Below are positions 48,526-57,492 of a stretch of 64,000 nucleotides of DNA, in pieces. Source of the stretch: Verrucomicrobiia bacterium. Lineage in GTDB: Bacteria; Verrucomicrobiota; Verrucomicrobiia; Palsa-1439. Under the pieces are notes generated by a model. The model worked only from the letters and a program-made list of their open reading frames with translations. It was not told where the DNA came from and ran no database searches. Position numbers and translations under genes: made by a program. Where the stretch lies: positions 1 to 64,000 of the forward strand of contig JAJVHY010000012.1 of assembly GCA_022072455.1 (NCBI GenBank). Direction: 5' to 3'. Numbering within the stretch: position 1 is the first letter of the stretch; each line of letters opens with the position of its first letter.

Positions 48526-49589
48526 GGCGCGGACTTTACGGCAGCAATGAAATTATGCCACTGGTTTTCGAGCGTCGCGAAATCGGTGTGAAGGTGCTGC
48601 ACCAACACCGCGGCCGGTTCGACCAAGCGAGCGCGCTGCGCGGCGCCGGCAGCGGTCACGTCCCGGTAACTGCGAATGAAGGCAAAGAAACCCGGCCGGT
48701 ATTCGGGTTGCATGAGAAAGTGGATGAGCGCCCAGCTCTGCGCGTAAGCGGTGGCCACTTGCGTTTCCGGCAGGGCGAAGAAGCCGGCGGGTTGCCGGTG
48801 GTTGAGGAGTTGCCGGAGCGGGAGGAGCGGTGGAGCGAGCCGGGCTGTCAATAGTTTGTCGGGCGCGCCGATGGTTTCAGTTTCGCAGTATTGCGCGAGA
48901 CCTTCGGTCAACCATGTCGGGGCGACGGCGAAGGCGGATTCGAAGCCGGTGGCGTGCATGAGTTGATGGGTGCCCTCGTGGCGGATGAGGCGCGCGGTGA
49001 TGGCGCGGGCTTCACCGGCCAAGCGGACGCTGGCTTGGGCGCGGGCGGTGACCGGCGCGTGTTGCTGGGCACGGAGGTAGTTGTGCGAACCCAACTGGTC
49101 AAGCAAGACGAGCCGGTTGTCGCGCGGCAGGAACAAGCCGGCGCTGTTGACGAGACCGGGGGCGGCGCGCAGAACGTAAGCCCGGTAATCGGCTTCATGA
49201 CTGAAGAAAACGACGTGGACCGGCAATTCTGGCGCTTGGGTTCGGATGAGGTCGGCGAAGTGGCGGTGGAATTCTTGCCGAAGGGCAGTGAGTGTGGCGA
49301 GTGTTTCTTGAGCAACCACAGCGGGGGCGTCAGTGACCAGACTGTAGGGGGCGGTTTGGTAGAGATTGAAATTGGGAAAATCGGCGGTGAGATCGTGATT
49401 GGCAGCGGCGCCGGTCGCGAGTTTGGCCGGGAGTGGTGCGGTGGCGGTGTCCGCAGGGAGATGAGCGATCACGCCGGCGAGCGCGGTCAGACCGAATGCG
49501 AGGACGCCGAGTTCAGCGGCGGCGCGGGTGCGGGGCGTTGGGTTGGTGGCAGCCATTGGCCGGATAAGTAGCAGGCAATATGCCGCCAA
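48504..49589 (-). CDS. Putative peptidase MA-like / DUF1570-type protein
   Basis: RLIRHEGTHQLMHATGFESAFAVAPTWLTEGLAQYCE (HExxH-like HEGTH, glu downstream); TM near N-terminus. Confidence 0.65.
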   Translation of the reverse strand: MAAYCLLLIRPMAATNPTPRTRAAAELGVLAFGLTALAGVIAHLPADTATAPLPAKLATGAAANHDLTADFPNFNLYQTAPYSLVTDAPAVVAQETLATLTALRQEFHRHFADLIRTQAPELPVHVVFFSHEADYRAYVLRAAPGLVNSAGLFLPRDNRLVLLDQLGSHNYLRAQQHAPVTARAQASVRLAGEARAITARLIRHEGTHQLMHATGFESAFAVAPTWLTEGLAQYCETETIGAPDKLLTARLAPPLLPLRQLLNHRQPAGFFALPETQVATAYAQSWALIHFLMQPEYRPGFFAFIRSYRDVTAAGAAQRARLVEPAAVLVQHLHTDFATLENQWHNFIAAVKSAPCADDLP

Positions 49590-49602
49590 TCTGCTTTTGC
49601 TG

Positions 49603-49631
49603 TTGACCGACGCGAACGGCTTCCTTAGAGT
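49603..49631 (+). promoter_or_regulatory. Putative sigma70-type promoter for pilus operon
   Basis: TTGACC - 17 nt - TAGAGT, ~38 nt upstream of ATG 49669. Confidence 0.45.
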
Positions 49632-49668
49632 CTGGTCAGAGGTGCGACGGAAACAGCGCGAGGTGCTT

Positions 49669-50259
49669 ATGAACTTGAAACGATGGATAATGACCGGGGC
49701 GATTCTCAGCCTGACGCCGTTGCTGGTTGACGGTTATGGACAGGGGGGCAGTCGGGGCGGCGATTTTACGATCAAGAATATCCGGCAACAGCAGGTTGAC
49801 GCGCCGAATTACGGCGGCTCGGGAGATTTGGGCGGTCGACCATCAACGCTGTGGCGGAAGTGGCTGAAGATCGAAGTCCAGTTTGAGAGCAAACCGGAAT
49901 GGGCGGACGATGTGCAGTTGAAATATTACGTGCTGATTGGCAAGGGGCAGGAACAAAAGTTGTTCGTCGGTGAAATCACGCACATTAATGTTGCCAAGGG
50001 TTCGCAGCACTACTCCGCGATGTTCATGCAACCGAACACACTCCGCCGGTATGGGGCGGGACAGATTGAGCAGGTCACGGTCCGGCTGTTTCACAAGGGC
50101 GCTTTGGTGTCCTCGTTGAGTGATCCGGCCGTGCGCGATGGTTGGTGGGATCGATTCCCACCGGTACCGGGATATTTGTTGGTGCCTCAAGACACGCCGT
50201 GGGCGCCGATTGCGGATGAACGATTTGAAGCAGTTAAACCAACACCACGACAACAATAA
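49669..50259 (+). CDS. Amuc_1102-like pilus-associated protein (Ig-like fold suspected)
   Basis: Secreted; first gene of the pilM-secretin operon; DFTIKNIRQQQVDAPNYGGSGDLGGRPSTLWRKWLKIEVQFESKPEWADDVQLKYYVLI; position corresponds to Amuc_1102. Confidence 0.65.
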   Translation: MNLKRWIMTGAILSLTPLLVDGYGQGGSRGGDFTIKNIRQQQVDAPNYGGSGDLGGRPSTLWRKWLKIEVQFESKPEWADDVQLKYYVLIGKGQEQKLFVGEITHINVAKGSQHYSAMFMQPNTLRRYGAGQIEQVTVRLFHKGALVSSLSDPAVRDGWWDRFPPVPGYLLVPQDTPWAPIADERFEAVKPTPRQQ

Positions 50260-50274
50260 GAAGACGCAGCCACG

Positions 50275-52050
50275 ATGCTAGCCTCTGAGCGAATTCTCGC
50301 GTTGGACATTGGCGCCGCCAGTGTCAAGATCGGCGAGTTTCAAGCCTCCAAAACCCACGGGTTGCGGCTCACCAATTTCAACTACGCGGAATTGGGGATT
50401 GACCCGGAGCACGAGGAAAACCGGAAGTCGTTGTTGATTTCGACCATCCGCAACGCACTCCGTGAGAAAAATTTCAAAGCAACCAGCGTGGTGTTCAGCG
50501 TGTCGGGGCAATCGGTGTTTACGCGCTTCGTCAAACTGCCGCCGGTGGATGAGTCCAAGGTTGTGCAGATCATTCAATACGAAGCGCAGCAGAATGTCCC
50601 CTTCCCGATTGATGAGGTCATCTGGGATTATCAGATTCTGGGCAACACCGAAGGTGGAGAGTTGGAAGTCGTGCTGCTCGCAATCAAGAGCGAGATCATC
50701 GAGGATTTAAACCAGGGCGTGGAGTCGGTCGGGTTGCGGACGGAGACCATTGACGTGGCGCCCATGGCGTTGAGCAATGCCGTTCGCTACAATGAAGGCG
50801 ACAGCGAAGGCTGCACGATTCTGGTGGATATTGGCGCACGGACGACAAACTTGTTGTTTCTGGAAAAAAACCGCATCTTCTCACGCTCCATCCCGATTGC
50901 CGGCAATGCGATCACACAAAGTATTGCGTCGGAGTTCAATGTTCCGTTTCTCGACGCGGAGGCAATGAAGAAAGCCAAGGGCTTCGTGGCATTGGGCGGT
51001 GCGTATGAAGAACCGGAGGACGAACAGCAGGCGCGCATCAGCAAAATCATCCGCAATGTGATGACGCGGTTGCATGCGGAGATTGCCCGGTCAGTCAATT
51101 TTTACAAAGGCCAACAAGGTGGCGGCGCGCCCCAGCGGTTACTCTTGTCCGGCGGCAGTTCAATTATCCCCTACACCGACCGGTTTTTTCAGGAGAAGCT
51201 GCAAATCCCGGTGCAATTGTTCAGCCCGTTCCGCAATGTCGAACTCGGCGAAGGAATTCAGAAAGAAGACCTCGCGAAATGCGCGCATTTCTTCGGAGAA
51301 GTCGTGGGCTTGGGATTACGGCGCGTCACCCACTGCCCCGTCGAGGTCAACCTCATTCCGAAATCCATCAAAGCCCGCAAACAGATGTTGCAGAAGCGCC
51401 CCTATTTTTTTGGAGCGGCGGCGGCCCTCTTGTTGATTCCCTTGTGCCTGCTGGCCTATACCAAGAAGACGACGGAATTGAAAGAACGCGAACTCACCGA
51501 CGTGCGTGCTGAAGTGGAGAAGCTCAGCAGTTTGGATGCGCAAATCAAAAAGCGACAGACTGATTTGACCGAAATCAAGGCCAGCGCCGATCAGGTGGCC
51601 GGGGTCGTCCAAGAACGGTCGTTTTGGATGGACTTGCTCAACGATTTCAATCAACGCTGCATCTCCAACCTCTGGATCACGACCCTCGTTCCCGAGGCCT
51701 GCGGTGGAAGTGCCGCTGCGCCAGGGGGGGGCGGTGGCGGTGCACCCCGAAATTTTGGCCGCGGCGGCTTTCAAGCCGAACCGGACGTGCCGCCGCCTAC
51801 CGCTGCCGCCGCGACCGCCACCCCCGGCTGCACTGAATTACGGATTGACGGAGGTGGGTTCCACACCATGAATGACTTGGATGTGGTGGACCAGTTTGCC
51901 CGCAATTTGCGGCAATCGGATTTCTTCGACAAGACGGCACCTGAACAAGGGGTGGTCATCGAAACCTTCCCGTCCATGACCCGGGAAGCCACTTTCAACT
52001 TTAGCATCCGTGCCAGACTAAAAAAACCGGTCCTACTGCCGACCAATTGA
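50275..52050 (+). CDS. pilM: Type IV pilus assembly protein PilM fused to a PilN-like domain (Amuc_1101-like)
   Basis: ILALDIGAASVKIGEFQ; VDIGARTTNLLFLEKNRIFSRSIPIAGNAIT; LLLSGGSS; then a TM (FFGAAAALLLIPLCLLAY) and coiled-coil PilN-like region. Confidence 0.9.
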   Translation: MLASERILALDIGAASVKIGEFQASKTHGLRLTNFNYAELGIDPEHEENRKSLLISTIRNALREKNFKATSVVFSVSGQSVFTRFVKLPPVDESKVVQIIQYEAQQNVPFPIDEVIWDYQILGNTEGGELEVVLLAIKSEIIEDLNQGVESVGLRTETIDVAPMALSNAVRYNEGDSEGCTILVDIGARTTNLLFLEKNRIFSRSIPIAGNAITQSIASEFNVPFLDAEAMKKAKGFVALGGAYEEPEDEQQARISKIIRNVMTRLHAEIARSVNFYKGQQGGGAPQRLLLSGGSSIIPYTDRFFQEKLQIPVQLFSPFRNVELGEGIQKEDLAKCAHFFGEVVGLGLRRVTHCPVEVNLIPKSIKARKQMLQKRPYFFGAAAALLLIPLCLLAYTKKTTELKERELTDVRAEVEKLSSLDAQIKKRQTDLTEIKASADQVAGVVQERSFWMDLLNDFNQRCISNLWITTLVPEACGGSAAAPGGGGGGAPRNFGRGGFQAEPDVPPPTAAAATATPGCTELRIDGGGFHTMNDLDVVDQFARNLRQSDFFDKTAPEQGVVIETFPSMTREATFNFSIRARLKKPVLLPTN

Positions 52051-52057
52051 ACCAATC

Positions 52058-52978
52058 ATGAACGCCCGCTGGTTACGCGACAATTTATCTGTGCTCCTGT
52101 TCTCGGTGGCATTCGTTTGTATTCTGGGCGCCGTCATCTGGTTTCTCCGGGCCGCCGGCACCGAACAGGCCACCGTCGTGCAGGAACTCGATATTAAGAA
52201 AGGTGAACTCCAGCGTCTCCAGAGCAACAAGATTTACCCGTCCGTGGAAAACATCGAGGTTCTCAAGCGCGATCAAGAGCAACTGCGGCGGTTGTATGGT
52301 CTGCTACAAAACGCGGCCCTCCGGGAAGCGATTCACCCCCCCGACTTGGAGCGCGAAATTGATTTTGCACAGCTGATGCGCGCCACCGTGGCGCGGCTGT
52401 CCGACTCCGCCAAAAAGAATGACGTGAAAGTGGAGGAATCATTTACCTGGGGTTTTAGCCGCTATGTGACAACAATTCCCTGTAAAAACCCCGCGGTCAA
52501 AGGCGACGACTGCAAGCGGTTGCTCCGGGCACTCGCCAAGCAATTGTTGATCGTCGAAAAACTCAGCGGCATCCTGATTGACAGCAAAGTTAGTGCGATT
52601 ACAGCCATCCGCCGTTCCGAGATTGAATCTGGGACCAGTGCTGATTCCTTAGCCGCACCGCTCACCGATGACGCCAAGTCACTCTATCGAACCTACCCAT
52701 TTGAAGTTCAATTCAGTGCCGATACAGATGCGCTCCGTCGCTTTCTCAACACACTCGCGCAAGCGAATCATCTCTACATTGTCCGCTCGATCCAAATCGG
52801 CGCAGTCGTCCAACAAATTCAATTACCGGCAGCCCCCCGTCCCACGTCCGATCTGACTGAATTTGAAGTCAAAGAGCCAGAGACACCGAAGACAATTGAA
52901 ACGCGCCGTCTGAACGTGACTGTGCGTTTGGACGCAGTCGAGTTTCGCCCGGTCGAACCCAAGGCGGGGAAACGGTGA
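52058..52978 (+). CDS. Amuc_1100-like (PilO-like) inner-membrane pilus protein
   Basis: Single N-terminal TM, coiled coil, ferredoxin-like C-terminal region; located between PilM and PilP-like genes as in the Amuc_1098-1102 cluster. Confidence 0.75.
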   Translation: MNARWLRDNLSVLLFSVAFVCILGAVIWFLRAAGTEQATVVQELDIKKGELQRLQSNKIYPSVENIEVLKRDQEQLRRLYGLLQNAALREAIHPPDLEREIDFAQLMRATVARLSDSAKKNDVKVEESFTWGFSRYVTTIPCKNPAVKGDDCKRLLRALAKQLLIVEKLSGILIDSKVSAITAIRRSEIESGTSADSLAAPLTDDAKSLYRTYPFEVQFSADTDALRRFLNTLAQANHLYIVRSIQIGAVVQQIQLPAAPRPTSDLTEFEVKEPETPKTIETRRLNVTVRLDAVEFRPVEPKAGKR

Positions 52979-52996
52979 ACTGAACAAACCAGCGCC

Positions 52997-53806
52997 ATGG
53001 ATTTCATCAAAAAACATTTCGAGAAACTACTACTTGCGGCCGGCTTAATCGCCCTCATCGGTTGTGCGGCATATTTGGGCTACCGGGTCGCCAAGTTGAG
53101 TGAAGAAGTTCAGGATACCCCGCGCCTGTCCCGCGGCAAGAACAAGGCCACCGTCGAAGCGACCCCGACCAGCATCTACTCCAACGCATTGACGGCCTTT
53201 CAGGTCCCCGCCCTGTGGCAGTCCAATGCGGTTGACCCATTTCAAACCCAATTCGTCCCACCACCGCCGCCACCGCCACCCACAAATCTTCCCAAAGGGT
53301 TGGCAGTGACCTTATCGCGGGTGATCCGCCAGCCATTCAAGCTCATCTTCAAATCCTATACAGGCGACGGCGAAAACTTCCAGATTGACTTCCTGACCGG
53401 CAACCAAAGCTTCATCATTAAAAAGGTCGGCGACCGCATCGCCCACCGGTCCATCAATAAGACTTCCGATACCGGATTCACGATCACCAAGTTTGAGAAG
53501 AAATTCACCCGAGTCTACAATCCATCAATTGACGTCACCAATACCGTGGACATCTCGGAGTTGACCATCGAGAAAGAGGACTCAACTCGCATCCTGCTCA
53601 TTCTCGACAAAGTGGCGCAGGAACGCGAGCCGATTGCCGTGCTGATTTGCACGATTGACAATCAGGAACAGCGTCTGCGGACCGGTGGCGAATTTTCCTG
53701 CGACGGCAAGACCTATAAAGTCATTGACATCAATCCGACGCAAGTGATAATCGAAGACATACAGACGAGTGAGAAGCACACCATCTTACCCGGCGCCAAG
53801 GAATGA
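52997..53806 (+). CDS. Amuc_1099-like (PilP-position) pilus protein
   Basis: N-terminal TM; Pro-rich linker FVPPPPPPPPTNLPKG; located immediately upstream of the secretin. Confidence 0.7.
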   Translation: MDFIKKHFEKLLLAAGLIALIGCAAYLGYRVAKLSEEVQDTPRLSRGKNKATVEATPTSIYSNALTAFQVPALWQSNAVDPFQTQFVPPPPPPPPTNLPKGLAVTLSRVIRQPFKLIFKSYTGDGENFQIDFLTGNQSFIIKKVGDRIAHRSINKTSDTGFTITKFEKKFTRVYNPSIDVTNTVDISELTIEKEDSTRILLILDKVAQEREPIAVLICTIDNQEQRLRTGGEFSCDGKTYKVIDINPTQVIIEDIQTSEKHTILPGAKE

Positions 53807-53921
53807 CCCAAGTGCTTGAGACAATGCAAGTTTGGCCGTCATGCGTCGGGACACGGGACAACAAGTCCACGGAATGAGCGCAACGTTGCCGCACACGAGG
53901 AATGGAATGGAGAATCGCGTT

Positions 53922-56510
53922 ATGAGGAACATCTGCTTGGCACTGCTTGGCAGCAGTCTAATCTTGTCACAAACCACCACCCGTGCCGATGAATTACTGG
54001 CTGACGCCAATACCAACTTCGGCCCCGCTCGACCCGCCGGGGTTGAGCCGGCACAGCCTGTTGTGCCGAAGCCAAAACCAACTCCTGCGCCAGCGCCGGT
54101 AGCCCCCACTCCGCCCCAACCCATCGCCGTCCCAGTCGCCAAAACACCTCCTGCCCCTGCCAACCCTGAAGCCGAGCAAATGGCGCAAGATGAAACCCTG
54201 CGCCGCCAGGCCGATCAAGTCCAAGCCCGCGCCTTGATTGACGAAGGCAGCAAACTTTACTACGCCGGCAAGTACGACCTCGCGATTGTGAAACTCGAAG
54301 AAGCCGTCAAACTCTTGCCCCGCGCCAAAGCGACGGAAATTGACTACAACCGAGCCACGACGGCTCTCGGCGATTCATATCAGCAACTCGCCGACCGGGC
54401 CTATCGTGCCAATGACAACGCCAAAGCTTTGGATTTCGCCAAAAAGGCGATTCAATACGACCCAACCAATCGCTCCGCCGAAAACCTGATCGTCAAAATC
54501 AAACAAGCCGAACGCGAAGCCAAAATTGCCGCTTCCCGTAAACCGACCGCACTGGAAAGTCCCAGCCCGGCAAAAGACCCCGAACTCCAAGCCAAGAAAG
54601 ATCAAATCCGCCGCTTGTTCCGCGAAGGAAAAATCCTGCTCAGTTCGGGACAGTTTGACGAAGCTGAAAAACGCTTTCAGCAAATCCTCTTACTCGATCC
54701 ATACAATGGAGATGCGCAAGAATTCATCCGCATGGTCAGTGTCGCCCGCGGTCCCAGTTCACAGGCCGGCCAAGAAGCAGCCCGGACCCGGGCTCTCTGG
54801 CAGGTTGATGACGCTTGGTTGCCCCCCATCGGTGGCGAGGTCAGACTGCCCGACCCCAGTGCAGGCGGAAAACCATTGCCCGGCTCGACGACCGCTTTGG
54901 CCGCCGTACTGTCAAAACTCAACGAAATCAAGTTCCCCCAAATTCGCTTCCGCGATGCCTCACTGGTTGACGTCGTCGGCTACCTGAGCGAAGAAAGCCG
55001 CAAACTGGATCCGAAAGGTGAAGGGGTTAACATTGTGTTGGGACCTGGGATTGTGGCCACGCCGGCAGTCGCCGCGCCAGTCGAAGGGGAACCGGCTGCC
55101 CCAGCGGGCGCCGGCAACGAACGGCGCATTACGCTCGATCTGCGGAACGTTCCGATGATTGAAGCCCTGCGCTACATCACCTCCTTGTCCAATCTGAAAT
55201 ACCGCATTGAATCCAGCGCCGTGCTGATTGTTCCGTTCGATTATCCCGATCAGTCCATGATTACGCGCTTTTATCCGGTAACAGCCGGATCGTTTACCAA
55301 ATTCGTCACAACCCAGGTCGGAGGTGCTGGTGGTGGTGGCGGCGGCGGAGTCGGTGACGTCCGCGAAATCGGCAGCGGGCCGAGCGCGACGGTCGGAACG
55401 GTTGACGTTAAAGAACTCTTCTCAAGCGCAGGCGTACCATTCCCACAAGGTTCGAGTATCGTCTACAATGAACGAACGAGCACAATTGTTATTCACAATA
55501 CCCCGGAAAACATCGAAGCCTTCGAACGCGCCTTGCCATCATTCGATGTCGTTCCGAAACAAATTGAGATCGAAACCCGCTTCATTGACATCTCGCAGGG
55601 CGATCTCGACGAGCTTGGCTTCTCGTGGAAAGTCGGCCAGAAGAACGTGGGCGATTTCGGCATCGAAGCCGGCAATCCCAACACCATTTTTGGAAGCGGA
55701 GCTCCCAACCCTGCGAACTTTGATGAAATCACCGCCGGTCTGCGCGACAGCTCGTCGCTCGGTGGCAGTGCCATTGCCGCTGCCATCTCTGGAGCGGGTG
55801 GCGTAAGCGGTCTGAACAGTTTGGCAACCATCAAGGGAATACTAACCGACCCCCAATTCGAGGTCGTGATCAAGGCCCTTTCACAAAAGAAAACAGCAGA
55901 TGTTCTCTCCGCGCCCAAGATCACCACTATTAATGGCGTTCAAGCCCAAATCAAAGTCGTCCAAGAATTCATCTACCCAAGCGAATACACCGAACCCCAA
56001 GTCAGTGGCGGCGCGGGTGGGGCCGTTACACCCACCGTACCCTCAGCTTTCAAGACCCGCGAAGTCGGTGTCATTCTGAATGTTACTCCCACAGTTGGTT
56101 CAGACAATTACACCATCAACTTGGCCCTCACGCCGGAAGTCTCCGAATTCCTTGGCTTCCTTGACTACAGCCCCGGTGAGGTAACCCAGACCAGTTCTGT
56201 CGGCGGCTCAAACACCACCACCTCGGTACCCTATCGAATTCAACAGCCGCTCTTCTCGACCCGGACCTTGGCGACCAGTGTCGTCATCTGGGACGGCCAG
56301 ACGGTTGTCCTCGGTGGGTTGATCAAGGAAAACATCCAGAAAGTCGACGATAAGGTACCCTTCCTCGGCGACATCCCCATCGTTGGCCGGCTCTTCCGCA
56401 GCAAAGCCACCACGCGCAGCAAACAAAACTTGCTGATTTTTGTCACGGCGCGTTTGGTTGACCCCGCCGGCAATCCAATCCACAAAACAGCTGGTCGCGC
56501 CAACCGATAG
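53922..56510 (+). CDS. pilQ: Type IV pilus/T2SS secretin (PilQ-like, Amuc_1098-like)
   Basis: TPR-like N-terminal region; secretin signature VGVILNVTPTVGSDNYTINLALTPEVSEF..TSVVIWDGQTVVLGGLIKENIQKVDDKVPFLGDIPIVGRLFRSK. Confidence 0.93.
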   Translation: MRNICLALLGSSLILSQTTTRADELLADANTNFGPARPAGVEPAQPVVPKPKPTPAPAPVAPTPPQPIAVPVAKTPPAPANPEAEQMAQDETLRRQADQVQARALIDEGSKLYYAGKYDLAIVKLEEAVKLLPRAKATEIDYNRATTALGDSYQQLADRAYRANDNAKALDFAKKAIQYDPTNRSAENLIVKIKQAEREAKIAASRKPTALESPSPAKDPELQAKKDQIRRLFREGKILLSSGQFDEAEKRFQQILLLDPYNGDAQEFIRMVSVARGPSSQAGQEAARTRALWQVDDAWLPPIGGEVRLPDPSAGGKPLPGSTTALAAVLSKLNEIKFPQIRFRDASLVDVVGYLSEESRKLDPKGEGVNIVLGPGIVATPAVAAPVEGEPAAPAGAGNERRITLDLRNVPMIEALRYITSLSNLKYRIESSAVLIVPFDYPDQSMITRFYPVTAGSFTKFVTTQVGGAGGGGGGGVGDVREIGSGPSATVGTVDVKELFSSAGVPFPQGSSIVYNERTSTIVIHNTPENIEAFERALPSFDVVPKQIEIETRFIDISQGDLDELGFSWKVGQKNVGDFGIEAGNPNTIFGSGAPNPANFDEITAGLRDSSSLGGSAIAAAISGAGGVSGLNSLATIKGILTDPQFEVVIKALSQKKTADVLSAPKITTINGVQAQIKVVQEFIYPSEYTEPQVSGGAGGAVTPTVPSAFKTREVGVILNVTPTVGSDNYTINLALTPEVSEFLGFLDYSPGEVTQTSSVGGSNTTTSVPYRIQQPLFSTRTLATSVVIWDGQTVVLGGLIKENIQKVDDKVPFLGDIPIVGRLFRSKATTRSKQNLLIFVTARLVDPAGNPIHKTAGRANR

Positions 56511-56529
56511 ACCAGTTTCATTAACTCAG

Positions 56530-56573
56530 CACAGCCGGCTTGGATGCCACCAGCCGGCTGTGTTGTTTTTTTT
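56530..56573 (+). terminator. Rho-independent terminator after secretin gene
   Basis: Stem cacagccggct / agccggctgtg (11 bp), loop tggatgccacc, then ttgtttttttt. Confidence 0.92.
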
Positions 56574-56598
56574 GCACGAGCTTGTTAGCCTGCCGCGC

Positions 56599-57492
56599 AT
56601 GGCTGACACACTTCTTCTTGTCGATGCATACTCGTTGATATACCGAGCCTTCTACGCCATCCGCCATCTGACTGGCCCCAATGGCGAGCCAGTTAATGCA
56701 ATCTTCGGTTTCACAAAAATGCTGCGCAAACTTCGCGCCCAACACCAACCCTCCCACTGGGGTGTGGTTTTCGATCTTGGTGCACCCCGGCAACGCTTGG
56801 CCATCTTACCGAGCTACAAAGAGCAACGTCCCCCGACACCACCTGACTTGGAATCCCAACTCCCGGCCATTCGCACCCTACTGCGGGCGTGGCGGGTGCC
56901 GGTGGTCGAAATTGATGGCGAAGAGGCCGATGACATCATCGCGACGCTCGCGGTTCAGGCGGCAGGGGCCGGTTTGTCCGTCTTGATCGCCAGCAATGAC
57001 AAGGATTTCACGCAGCTAGTTAACAACCGCATCTGCTTGGTCCGCCCCGGTGAAAAAGAAGACGCTCTCTTCGATTCCACCGCTGTGGAGACGAAATATG
57101 GCCTGCGCCCATCGCAGATGGTTGATTATCTCGCCTTGACCGGTGATACCGTCGATAACATCCGGGGCGTTCCCGGTGTCGGCGAGAAAACGGCCGTCGA
57201 ACTGCTCCGCCGCTACAACAATCTCGAAGGCGTGCTCGCTCATGCTGCCGAGATTTCCCGGCCCAAACTCCGTGAATCACTGCTGAGATCCGTCTCCGAA
57301 GTCCGGCAAAACCGGCAATTGGTCGAATTGGTCACCAATCTGCCGGTGAATGTCGCACTCTCCGACCTGCGAGTCTGCCCACCCGACAGTCACGCCTTAA
57401 TTGCCGCCCTGCGGTCACATGGGTTCAAATCACTGACCACCGAGGTGGAACAAGAGTTCCAACCCGGCGGCGATTTGTTTGCGGCGCGTTAA
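56599..57492 (+). CDS. Stand-alone 5'-3' exonuclease (PolA N-terminal domain family)
   Basis: LLLVDAYSLIYRAFYAIRHLTGPNGEPVNAIFGFTKML; EEADDIIATLA; LIASNDKDFTQLVN; LTGDTVDNIRGVPGVGEKTAVELLRRY; no polymerase domain. Confidence 0.93.
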   Translation: MADTLLLVDAYSLIYRAFYAIRHLTGPNGEPVNAIFGFTKMLRKLRAQHQPSHWGVVFDLGAPRQRLAILPSYKEQRPPTPPDLESQLPAIRTLLRAWRVPVVEIDGEEADDIIATLAVQAAGAGLSVLIASNDKDFTQLVNNRICLVRPGEKEDALFDSTAVETKYGLRPSQMVDYLALTGDTVDNIRGVPGVGEKTAVELLRRYNNLEGVLAHAAEISRPKLRESLLRSVSEVRQNRQLVELVTNLPVNVALSDLRVCPPDSHALIAALRSHGFKSLTTEVEQEFQPGGDLFAAR

